Shown here one piece after another: positions 47,511-57,760 of a stretch of 64,000 nt of DNA (positions are counted from its first letter, which is position 1; the number at the start of each line of letters is the position of its first letter). The notes beneath the pieces were generated by a model. That model ran no database searches and had not been told where the DNA came from. It saw only the letters and a list, made by a program, of their open reading frames with translations. The DNA is from Saposhnikovia divaricata (taxonomy: Eukaryota > Streptophyta > Magnoliopsida > Apiales > Apiaceae). The DNA lies in assembly GCA_036435485.1 (NCBI GenBank), contig CM071600.1, forward strand, positions 113,390,046 through 113,454,045, written 5' to 3'. The translations under genes were made by a program, and so were the position numbers.

Positions 47511-48971
47511 ATGACCCAGGAACTTATCAAAATGATAAGGGCTAAGATTTTTGAATTTTTGGTGTCCTTAAAGATTGATTCTATTGCTACTTCCTTGGAG
47601 TTAATCACATCTATTCTTATGCCTGATGATGTCAAAAAGGGGGAGAGAGTTGCTAAAGACAAATGCAAGCAATCTCAAACTCTGATCAGAAAGGATAAAG
47701 CTGGAGATGGAGGAGCAAGTAGTAAAGGAAAGAGCAAAACTGAAGAATTTCAAACTCTGAAAACTAGCAAGTCTTCTAAATCACAGTTTGTTTGGATAAA
47801 CACTGATACTCAAGGTACTTCAAAGACCAAGAGTTTGCTATTACCTTCTAATCCACAGACTGATGAAGAATTGGCTGCTAAGTTGTTTATTGAAGAGAAT
47901 GAGGAAGGAGTGACAATTGAGGACATTGAAGCTGAAGAAAAGAGTTTACAAGAAGAACATCTCAAGGCTTTAAAGTCTGGTAAGTTAAAAAGAGGAAAAG
48001 CTCCTAGGCCTGTTGTTAAAGGTGTTGTGATCAAGGAAAGGGCTGATGTTAGTCAAAGATCTCAGTTTTCAAAGGAAACAATGGCAGCAGAAGCTCAACT
48101 CAAGCTGAAAGGCATTGAAGGAGAAAGTTCACAGAAGAAAGTTACAACTTCTGTTGCATCACAAGTTGTGACCACACCTTTACAATCTTCTCAGTTGAAA
48201 TCAGTTTTTGGGAAAGGAACAATTCATGATCCAAATATATTATCTGGAGTTTCTATGAATATTTCTGATGGAAGAGCCTTGTCTGGTAAAGTTGGAAACA
48301 ATAAGGGTGGACTAGGTTCACACAAGGACAAAAGGCAATATACTGGTCCTAGAGATCTTTCTTCACTGGCTGTTCCAGGTCGTGGTGTCACTCAAGAGAG
48401 TTTGGACAGACTGGAATCAGTACAGTTAGTTCATCAGAAGAGTTTAAAGAAGGATTTTCTCTTGTACTTCATGGCTGATGGGACAGTATTTAGAGTTGGT
48501 GAGAATGATATTGGCTTGAAATATTGGGAAGAACTAGAATATGTTCTATATCTTTTCAAGGTGAATAGTCAAAGGACTCAATCAGTTGCTAATGTGCTCA
48601 GACAGAGGATGCTTCAGAATTTGGCAATCAGAGGAGAGAAGTATAATAGCAGATATGTTCCTAAGTATAGGGATTACAATGGAAATCTTATTGAAATGAA
48701 GAAAGGTACTGCAAAATTAAAGACTGATTTGGGAATCTCAGTACTTGACTTCAATTCACAGTCAGAAGAAGTCAAATTTATCAGACTGGGAAATGAGATG
48801 AGAAGAAACAAAATCTATGATCTTAGAGCTGCTATCTATCAGACAGATGAGAGTGATCCTCAGCTCAGAGAGATTAAAGAAGCTATGAAGATTGAGCTTG
48901 AAAATGCAGAAAGAAGATTGCTCATAGATTATCTCAGAGCTACACCAGATCTTGAAGAGATTAGAGATTAA
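47511..48971 (+). CDS. Third ORF of the SIRE-like element (env-like position), 486 aa, unknown function
   Basis: Intact ORF from MTQELIKMIRAKIFEF to PDLEEIRD-stop, between pol and the PPT. Hydrophilic, Lys/Glu/Ser-rich. No hydrophobic stretch long enough for a membrane anchor apart from the modestly apolar N-terminus, no signal peptide, no cysteine pattern. The N-terminal half looks disordered and basic (residues ~45-190); the C-terminal third (from about residue 310) looks folded and helical, with FLLYFMADGTVFRVGENDIG and a charged helix (EIKEAMKIELENAERRLL). By position it matches the env-like ORF of SIRE/Maximus elements, but it does not look like an envelope protein. It is the only large ORF of this element without lesions. 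Confidence 0.7.
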   Translation: MTQELIKMIRAKIFEFLVSLKIDSIATSLELITSILMPDDVKKGERVAKDKCKQSQTLIRKDKAGDGGASSKGKSKTEEFQTLKTSKSSKSQFVWINTDTQGTSKTKSLLLPSNPQTDEELAAKLFIEENEEGVTIEDIEAEEKSLQEEHLKALKSGKLKRGKAPRPVVKGVVIKERADVSQRSQFSKETMAAEAQLKLKGIEGESSQKKVTTSVASQVVTTPLQSSQLKSVFGKGTIHDPNILSGVSMNISDGRALSGKVGNNKGGLGSHKDKRQYTGPRDLSSLAVPGRGVTQESLDRLESVQLVHQKSLKKDFLLYFMADGTVFRVGENDIGLKYWEELEYVLYLFKVNSQRTQSVANVLRQRMLQNLAIRGEKYNSRYVPKYRDYNGNLIEMKKGTAKLKTDLGISVLDFNSQSEEVKFIRLGNEMRRNKIYDLRAAIYQTDESDPQLREIKEAMKIELENAERRLLIDYLRATPDLEEIRD

Positions 48972-49113
48972 AGTCTGTAAGGATTTTCTTATTCTCTGTA
49001 GATTTTGTTAAGTAGAGGCTTAAACTCTGAATTTGTATAAACACTGTATTTGTCTATTTGTTTTGACATCATCAATTATTGTTATTAACTTGTGCATTTT
49101 TGCTAATGAACAA

Positions 49114-49125
49114 GTTGGGGGAGAT
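49114..49125 (+). promoter_or_regulatory. Polypurine tract of SIRE-like element
   Basis: GTTGGGGGAGAT directly upstream of the 3' LTR. Confidence 0.9.
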
Positions 49126-49632
49126 TGTTAAATATAATTGATGTGTTTTAATCAGTGTTTTAGTGTTACAGTGAATTATCAGAGTTTAGCTGGAAGCGGT
49201 CAGAGTTTAGTGTAAACTCTGACAGATGGAAGCTTGACAGAGTTTGTCAAACTCTGTCTGGAGGCAGCGTCTACTGGTCAATAGTGATTGAAGTTTTATT
49301 ATGGAAGCGATATCTTTGAAGATTGGATAGCTATCAAAGAGATCGAGTTGACTTAGGAGACGTGTGACAATCTGTAATTGATATTATTGTATAGCTGATT
49401 ATTAGGAATATCAATTAGAGATTGTATCGAAGCTGTATGTTTTATAAATACAGTTAGGTTAACCCTAGAAGGGTATCGTGCAACGAATTATCTTTATTGT
49501 AACCTAGCAGCTCTTTGTGATAGTTTACATCACGAAGAGGGTTCTTAATACCAGAAGTTTTTAAGTGCAAAAACGTCTTACTTGTTAAACTCTCATACGA
49601 ATTTGATTATTAATTGTGTATTCGGCCTAACA
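49126..49632 (+). repeat. 3' LTR of SIRE-like element
   Basis: 507 bp; differs from the 5' LTR at about three positions by eye (two A/G, one T/A). Both U3 hairpins are perfect here. Confidence 0.95.
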
Positions 49633-50710
49633 CATTGATTATCAGAAAGATTAAAAAACCATCAGCAGCAGAAGAAGACATATGCAAGCCTACATTCAGT
49701 GTTTCAGAACCAGGCATAGATGCTTGATCTATAGAAGTAACATTTTCTACTACAGAACCTTTGGCATTATGAACTTTAGGTTTTGGTTTGGGCTTTCCAA
49801 ACATCTTATGCCATGAATGATATCCATGAATGCGAAAACAATTTGCTCTGAGATGCCCAGGCATGTGGAAAAAATCACACACTAATGCAAGAGTCATTTT
49901 GCTTCTTAGATATACCTTTAGCTTGAAACTTGACTGGATAAGCAGGTTTCACACTCATAGCAAGATTACCAGTAGATTGTGTGTCATACCATGTGATTCT
50001 CTTTGACTTTCATCCTGAAGTAGAATGCCATAGCACTGACTCAAGGTAGGTAATGGCTTCATCATTAGTATTTGACCTCTTATACCAGTAAATGAGTCAT
50101 TTAAACCCATCAGAAACTGTGTAAGTTGTGTGTTATGATCCAACTCATCTAGCTTTGCATTGATAGTACAAGTGAACAAATTACAAGTACACCTAGGCTT
50201 GATATTCAAACATTCAAGCTCATCATGAACAATTTGAAACTTTGTGAAATAAGCAGAAATTGACACAGATCCTTGAGAGAGATGACATATCTCTTTTCGA
50301 AGGTGAAACATTTTAGGAACATTACTCTGAGCATAACGCACCTCCAGATCTAACCAAATCTCTCTAGCTGATTGCAGATACACAATACTATTTTGTATTT
50401 CCAAAGAAACAAAGTTTAAGATCCACGATGAAATCATATTATTGCAACGAAGCCAGTGAATCAACAATGGAGCATTAGCAGCAGGTTTTACATAGGATCC
50501 ATCAACAAATCCAAGTTTTAGTTTAGAAGTCAAAGCTAACTCCATAGATCGTTGCCACTGATTGTAATTATTTTCATTCAATGTAACTGTAGTGATTTGC
50601 ATACCAGGACTATCTGATGGATGTAAATAGTATGGATGATTACAGTCAAGTGTAGACGACATAGTAGTTGAGCCTACGGTTGTAGATGAATATAAAGCAA
50701 TTGTAGACAT
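49633..50710 (-). pseudogene. Copia (Retrofit/Ale-like) gag, disrupted
   Basis: Starts MSTIALYSSTTVGST at 50710. Gag core VTLNENNYNQWQRSMELALT, LGFVDGSYVKP, SSWILNFVSLEIQNSIVY, and SREIW-type motif AREIWLDLEVRYAQ. The frame breaks near 49955 and resumes. The zinc knuckle reads CDFFHMPGHLRANC: the second Cys of the usual CxxC is Phe, so it cannot bind zinc normally. The frame then runs into the SIRE-like insertion at 49632. Confidence 0.88.
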
Positions 50711-50853
50711 ACTAGATCACTTTGAGTAAGCACAGATAGACGTACAGATATAGATCAACACACAAAACATAGAGATGTTAAATCTGACTAAAATTGAGAT
50801 TTACTTACAGATCGAGAGCAAGAGAGATGAAAGAATAGAGCTTACAACACTTC

Positions 50854-52792
50854 AAAAGAGCGCCTTCCAAAATATTACCCTCATCAAAAGAGAGTCTTCC
50901 AAAATAATATACTCTTCGAATAAAAGCCTTCCAAAATATTACCCCCATAAAGGAGGGCCTTCCAAAATATTACCCCCACAAAGGAGTATCGTCCAAAAAT
51001 AATCCAAGGAATACCCGCTGCAAAGAAGGGCCTTCCGAAATAATACCCTAAGGGTCTGCTTGTGTAGTTTTCAACAAAAACTCAATTTTTGCTTCCGTTA
51101 AATTCAGAATTTCCCAAACTTCTATTTGTTCTTCATGTACCACGAATCTTGCATCTCAAATCTTGAATATCTCCATGATTCAGATTCTGTCCAGATCTGT
51201 TTTTAACCTTTTTGACCATCTAAATGATTTTTTGGAAAACACAAAAGTTGTAGATAACGAAAAGATATTTCAGACAAAATATGGCTCATCGAAAACGGAC
51301 TTATAACGAATTGGAAATCATATAAAATGTCTGCTAATTAACTTCTCTATGCTGAAAAACAAGATCTGATTGTTTTTTGTGGTTTTGAGAATAGATCGAG
51401 ATATTATCTGAGAAAATTCAAAGAACGAAAGTTATAGACAATTTAAAAAGCTTTCCGGATCATTAAAAATCATCAAAATCCAATATGTATTGAATTTATT
51501 ACGAATTTTATTAGATAGTTGATTTGTATGAACAGAATTATAAGAAAACTTATCTTAATTCAGAATAGAGTCGTCATCTTCATCGTTAAGCTCTTCCATT
51601 AAAGCAGCTCCAGATCCATAATACCCCCATGCGTATGAATTTATTGTCCTCCACAATCAACAAATAATCCCCTCCTTCTAGCGCCAAATGTTAACGGAGG
51701 AATTTGGTGATAACAAATTTCGAAGGTTGCTGGAATAACGAAATCATGAAAATAGGGGGATTTGGGATTTTGGATGTTTGGGGCTGGACTTGAGAGGTGT
51801 TTCGACTTGTTAGATATGTCGGATCCTTTTCCAAGATGCCTGCGTACTCTATATTTATAGAGATCAAGACAACGCAGTTCTGTTAAGGATTGGTTTTTAA
51901 TCCATATGATTGTTAAGGGATGTATTTTGGGAATTAGTAGATTTTATCTCTTTAAATTATATTCGCGTTGGGGTACCTTCTTGATTTGAAGGATATCATT
52001 TGGAGATATTTTCTATCTAAATTGGAGATTATTCCTCGTTTCAGAGAGAGAAAATAATTAACTTGGGGATTAAATTAATTATTATTAGATTCGTATTTGG
52101 AAATTTGGGAGATAATTGAGGCAACCGAAAATATGGCGTAACAGTGCCTATCACCCAGGTTTTAGCAAAAAAAAAAATAGTGCCTATCACTATGGAAAGA
52201 CAAAAATTATCATCCTACTCTCTCAAATTTATAATTACATGATCCCTTGTTCATAACTCCAACTTGTACATCATACTCAACAATATTGGCGTCTATATAT
52301 AGTCCTTATTGGCATTCATGAATATGATGTACGACATCTCTCAAAAACAAGTGACACACATACACATTTATACCATTACGACATAGACATCTTTGTAAAA
52401 TCACATATTCTGTTACAATTTTATACGCACACAATTCATATATTGGCGGTTGTATAACTTTTTTAATTACATTATCTAAAAATTTACATAATATAATTAT
52501 ATTGTTACTGATTGTTACTTTATGAGATAAATACAAAAATGGCTCATTCAAATTTTTTATTAGAGTCGGGTCCCGAGCATACTAAAACTGAATCAATCAA
52601 GCTTGATTTCATCAAATTATTTTGATTTTTTAGATCTAGCGATTCGATTTTATTCGAACCTCATTCAACCATTAATTTTTTTATTATAAATTTTATTTAT
52701 CTAAAAAGAATATAAAAGAATGAATATTTTAAATAATCCATGTTTCATCGAAACAAACATACATTCTTATTTATTGAGTTTTTGATAAATGT
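50854..52792. repeat. Segmental duplication, copy 2
   Basis: Homologous to 26197-27503 + 33371-33528 + 36382-36846. It lacks the 5.8-kb LTR element, the right arm of the 35-bp palindrome and the ~2.85-kb stretch 33529-36381 (Helitron-like end, solo LTR, LINE). It begins inside the hairpin array (AAAAGAGCGCCTTCC) next to the broken Copia leader and includes a complete LTR of the small element (51687-52142). Confidence 0.88.
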
Positions 52793-54149
52793 GCATTTAA
52801 TACTAATATTGTCTCTATATTTAAGTTATTTTGTATTGATTTGGATTTTTATTTAATAAATTCTAATTTTTTATTGTAGGAATCAAGGAGTTATAATAAA
52901 GGAAGGCTTGGAGTTTAAATAGCAAGAGTTGGAGATAAAATTGATTAAAATTCGGATTTTTCAAGTAGCTTGTGCAGTCTGCACTGTTTGGGCCGTATCT
53001 GGAGTTCTACAAGTCCGATTCTGACGATTCAATAGCCCACGAAAAGCTTATGAGAAGGGCTTTAATTCAGAAGTGGTCTTGTATTTAAAATCCAGCCGAA
53101 TCAGCCCAGAATCTGAGTCAAAATGTCAACTACAAATTTCTATTATTGGAATTCAATTCTGATTGGGAAATCTCCTTGTAATTATTTTAAATAATTAAAA
53201 ATACTTTTATTAGGGATATTATTATATATAGATCATACCGAATACAGAGACATACATCATACAAGGGAGAGACAGAGAAAAGGGGGAAAGAAGAAGCTTG
53301 AAAGATGGAGATTCAACCATTGGAAACGTTCAATTGGATTTGTTTTCTTCTTCTTTTTGTTAAGAATTCTCTCCTTAATTCTATGTTAATCATGTTTATG
53401 TGTTATCAATTCTTTTATTCGTTTGAGATTTGCATTATGAACTAATTTTATAAAGTTTGGATTTTTATGGAACCCTAGCATGAGATTATTGGTGTTTTGT
53501 TAAAGAGATAGTATGTGATTCTGTAGTTTACTCATTCAAGTGATTTTCTTGCTAATACTTGCTATTGTCTGATTAACTTTAGTAGGTTACCGAGTTAATT
53601 ATAATACCGAGAGGGTTATATATAATTGACATAAGACTTGAGTGGTGCATGCTTATAAATCTTTTGATTATAATATTGTTACAGTATAGACATATATTGT
53701 GGCCATGCATAGCTTTGTGAATTGGAGCTTAATTACATTGTGAAGAGTAAATTGGCATATACATATGTTAGTTTATTTGATAGGAATTATATCATAGTGA
53801 TTTTGAGAGAAACCTATGACCATTGAATTCTAGCTAGTAAATTGTGAATTTGCTACTGTGATACACAACTCTATTACCGATTTTCACGTGTTAGGGGAAA
53901 GTAATTATCCTTACTTATCTTCTCATATTTGGAACCCGTTAAAGTCTCTTATCTAGTATAATTTTGTTGGTTAAATTAGTTCTTATAATTAGTTTAATTA
54001 TAAAAATCAACACTCAATATTTTTGTTCGATAACAGAATTACTTGCGATTGATACGAATAGGCAGTCCTTGAGGAACGATTTTTGGTATTTATTACTATA
54101 TTACTTGTTTGTGATTGTGTACACTTACACATCTGTATTTTACGCAACA
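52793..54149 (+). repeat. Solo LTR related to the 27.5-33.3 kb element
   Basis: 1357 bp, TGATAAATGTGC to TTACGCAACA, flanked by GTTTT/ATTTT (4 of 5). Shares GATTAAAATTCGGATTTT, a TATCTGGAGTTCTA block and the LTR-end box GTCCTTGAGGAACGAT (54065-54080) with the LTR at 27504, but is too diverged elsewhere to be the same family. No internal region follows. Confidence 0.7.
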
Positions 54150-54616
54150 ATTTTCACTTAGACCAAGATTTATACAAATTTTATCCTGATTCTAACATAA
54201 ATATAAAATTCATTGAAGGTTTTAATCTCGGACCAGATTGAACTAGACTCCTACGATTGAATTTTCTCGAACATTTTTCAAAACGAAGCATGTCAAAAAA
54301 ATTGTTCATTTCTTCGCAAAATTAACCTATTTGACCTAAAAAATGGTCAATTAAATGAAATGCTATAAAATTACTACCTCTATCACAAATTAATCGTCAT
54401 ATTTAACTAAGATAAATTTTTTAATAAATATATGTGTATCAGAACAGTTACTAGAATTACAGGCAAAAAACTTGGGCAAATTTTTTTTTTTATGAAATTA
54501 CATTTTTGTAAGAAATATAGTAGAAAATTTTATAATTTATAAATCACACCAATCAAACAATCATACGAATTAGGAATTATTAATTATGAATTCAAAATTA
54601 GTTTTAGGATAAAGTA
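54150..54616. other. AT-rich intergenic DNA
   Basis: No gene or repeat recognised. Ends with GATAAAGTA, the left TSD of the next element (54608-54616). Confidence 0.5.
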
Positions 54617-55897
54617 AGAACTATTTGCCAAAAATCCAATCAACTTTTCTCTAGTTTGCAAAATAACCATTATATTTTTTTTACTCATACTTTTAACCAT
54701 CGAGTTTTTAAAAATCATACAAAAATAGGATTTCAGAATTAACCATGGTTAGATTAGGTTGATGTGGCAAATTAATCATTGCAATGATTAGTACATGTGG
54801 CAGACATGATTAATTAGTTTTTATTAATTTGACAAATTAACCATTATACAACTATGTGCTAATATAACCTTCATAAAAAATAATCACTATACAAATAAAT
54901 ATGTGCTACTATTACTTCGATTTGAACTCTAATTAATTTTAGCACGTGGCAAAAAAAACATTTTAGTAGCATCAAGTCTATAAAATTCTTATAAAATACC
55001 ACCAAATTTTAAAGTATTTTTCAAAATCCAAATTAAATAAAATAATATTTTAAAAATTCAAAAAATCCTTCGAAAATTAAATAATAGTGATGCAATCAAA
55101 ACCAAATTAATCTGGTTCGAATGCAGCATTGTTAATTTTTTAAATTGATTTAGTGTTCAATAGATATTTTAATTAAAAAATATTGAATTAATGGTTTTAG
55201 CATTAACAAGTTGCATAATGGTTTTTTTAGTATGGGTGTTGGCCCTTACTATCACAATTTGGAGTCAAAAGGCCCTAAATCTCACAACCCACAAAAATGG
55301 CCCTTTATATCACAGAAAAACGCAACTTAATGTTGGGTTTCTTAAAAACGCATTGTCGTGTGACGTTTTTGCCCCTTTTATTTTTCAAAACGTAATTATT
55401 TTTTATAAAAAAAAAAATTTGAGTCACGCATCTTGAAGATGCGTTATCCAATAAATAAAAAATGAAAAAAGAGGGAAACGCATCTTCAAGATGCGTGACT
55501 CAAAAAAAAATTAGAAAACGCAACTGGAAGTTGCGTTACACCCCAAAAAATAGAAACGCCACACGCAATGTGATAATAAGGGCCATTTTTTTAGTTTGTG
55601 ATATTTAAGACATTTCACCTTTAAATTGTGATAAAGAGGACATTTTTTTAGTATTAACCAGTTGTATAATTGATTTTTTTTGTAATTTAGAGGAAAGTTT
55701 AATGGATTTCTTGGCAGATAGCACTTAGCAGGGTTAGCTTCTACTTGGCACTGATTTGATTACGTCAGATTTCTATTTAACTACAGTTAAATTTTGCGTG
55801 ATTTTTAAAAGGTCGATGGCTAAATATGTGAGTAAAATAATATAATTATTATTTTGTAAATTGAAGAAAGTTGAATGAATTTTTTGACAAATAGCTC
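54617..55897. mobile_element. MULE-like TIR element with 9-bp TSD
   Basis: Long imperfect terminal inverted repeats (about 54617-54750 and 55765-55897): both begin with GARCTATTTG, and share ACTTT, TTTACTCA, CCATCGA and TTTTTAAAAATCA. Flanking GATAAAGTA/GATAAAATA (54608-54616, 55898-55906) match at 8 of 9. No transposase. It ends about 270 bp upstream of the BPM start codon. Confidence 0.75.
55232..55585. mobile_element. Nested palindrome-rich MITE
   Basis: Near-terminal inverted repeats GGCCCTTACTATCACA and TGTGATAATAAGGGCC, flanked by TTTTTTTAGT on both sides (55222-55231, 55586-55595). Inside: a 28-bp perfect inverted repeat (55418-55445, 55477-55504), each arm itself containing ACGCATCTTGAAGATGCGT, and another palindrome AACGCAACTGGAAGTTGCG (55516-). 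The theme AACGCA...TGCGTT recurs. Confidence 0.65.
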
Positions 55898-55906
55898 GAT
55901 AAAATA

Positions 55907-56168
55907 GTTGTTTGGCAATCTTACCGGATAATGCGATTAATCACCTCTCTAACCCCGAAACCGTTAGTGTAGTCTGTTACGCACACTCCACAAACACTCA
56001 AATCACTCTTCCAAATATTCACGCCATTCATAAACCTCCCCAATTATATACTCCTATAACCAAACCACTTTCCCCCTTTTCTCTCCGGCCAAACACGCCC
56101 TTAAATTCCCACCATCAAAACCCCCAATTGAATCCAATAATTACTGACTTACACCACATGCCCCAACC
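55907..56168 (+). promoter_or_regulatory. Upstream region and probable 5' UTR of the BPM gene
   Basis: 262 bp between the TIR element and the start codon. C-rich and pyrimidine-rich (CCACTTTCCCCCTTTTCTCT), with a TATATACTCC near 56045. The long frame here (55912-56172) is C-rich leader and not a convincing protein. Confidence 0.45.
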
Positions 56169-57728
56169 ATGATCACAAACTCCAGCTCTAAATCCATCAA
56201 CGAGACCGTCAATGGGTCCCACAATTTCACCGTCAGAGGCTACTCACTGGCGAAAGGAATGGGCCCCGGCAAATACATTTGCAGCGACGTTTTCACCGTT
56301 GGTGGTTACGATTGGGCGGTTTACTTTTACCCTGATGGCAAGAATGTAGAGGATAGTTCTGTTTACGTCTCGGTTTTCATTGCGTTGGCCAGCGAAGGGA
56401 CCGATGTTAGGGCCTTGTTTGAGCTCACATTGTTGGATCAGAGTGGGAAAGGGAAGCATAAAGTTCATAGTCATTTTGATCGCGCCTTGGAAGGCGGTCC
56501 GTATACTCTTAAGTATCGTGGGAGTATGTGGTATGCCCGCGTTATCTGTTTCTGTTTTCGTCAATTCCGGTTTCTTTTAGTTGTTATTAGTTGAGAGAAA
56601 TTTTACTTGCTTATTAGTTGAGACAATTTGCTTGTTAATTTGAGATGCATTAGGGCTTCCTAGTTGAATTAGTCATGGACGATATCATATTTGTATGTTT
56701 TTTGGTGCAGTTAGTTGTTTGTATGGTTTGTGTCGTGTGATACGCGAATCTTGATCAGTTTGCGGAATTAGGGGTTGATATGATTGTTATAAGTTATATG
56801 TCTTGTCATTTGTGGAATTACAAGTAGAGAGAAGTTATAATGTTATCTTCATGTTGAGAGTACTTAGTTAGTTGTTTATGGTGCATTTATTTCACTTAGG
56901 ATTTTGTATTCGATTAATTGTTTGTGGTAGTGTGTGCATAAGGTTTATGCCATAGTTAGTAGTAGTTTGTATGTTTCGTGTCGTATGCACTGATTGATCT
57001 GTTTTGTGTTGATTTTAAACAAAGGCGTTTTGAAAGATTTATGCATTTGCTTAATTGTAATTCATCCAGTTAAAAAGAATTCTTCTGGAAAATAATGAGA
57101 TTAGTTCAAACTGCATCTTTTGGTGCATGGTTGAGTGAACCATTTTGTTTTACATTGTTGTGTGTTTTTCAGGGGTTACAAGCGCTTTTTTAGGAGAGCC
57201 ACTCTAGAAACTTCTGATTATTTGAGGGATGATTGTCTAGCAATGCATTGCACTGTGGGAGTTGTAAGGAACCGCATTGAGAGACCTAAGCTTTATAACA
57301 TCCCCGTACCACCATCAGACATTGGGCAGGGTCTTAAACACCTGTTTGATTCTGAGCTTGGCTGCGATATAGTTTTTCAGGTTGGAGATGAGAACTTCAA
57401 AGCTCATAAGTTGATACTTGCTGCTCGCTCACCTGTGTTTAGAGCTATGTTTTTTGGACTTGTTGGGGACACCAGTATGGATAAAGTAGTCCTGGAAGAT
57501 ATCGAACCTGCTATATTGAAGGTAAAAAACTAAATATGATTTCCTCTGTTTAGTTAATTTAAATAATATATTTTACCAAAAAAGGCACATAATGGGTATT
57601 TTTAATAGTAGGATAGTAGGATCACATATTTGTTCAATCAATTTATCTAGATGATTAAATAAGACTATTGAGTGTTAAGAGTCTTGGTCAAAACTTTTGG
57701 TTATTTATTAGGTGGGGATCAATTTTTT

Positions 57729-57760
<32 letters not shown>

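Larger units (their letters stand above)
40764..49632 (+). mobile_element. SIRE-like Ty1/Copia element with extra 3' ORF, complete but defective
   Basis: 8.87 kb with 507-bp LTRs (40764-41270, 49126-49632) that differ at about 3 positions by eye. TSD CACTG/CATTG (4 of 5). iMet primer site directly after the 5' LTR and a PPT (GTTGGGGGAGAT) directly before the 3' LTR. Long gag with three zinc knuckles, full pol, and a third ORF after RNase H, an arrangement known from the SIRE/Maximus lineage, where the third ORF is called env-like. Gag has a frameshift and a stop, pol has three stops, and the RT active site is altered, so this copy cannot move on its own. Confidence 0.92.
38383..50853 (-). mobile_element. 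Retrofit/Ale-like Ty1/Copia element, truncated at both ends, split by a nested element
   Basis: Minus-strand gag (50710 to 49633) and protease-integrase-RT (40763 to 38383) belong to one element; between them lies a complete SIRE-like element (40764-49632) with a near-matching 5-bp TSD. The RT stops at the YVDD region against a foreign LTR. At the gag side it ends about 143 bp upstream of the gag ATG with no LTR or iMet primer site. Lineage call rests on the gag sequence WQRSMELALTSKLKLGFVDG and the pol type. Confidence 0.85.

Noticed and set aside
55912..56172. 86-codon ORF directly upstream of BPM
   Set aside because: C-rich leader sequence in a different frame from the BPM start; no domain or splice signal linking it.
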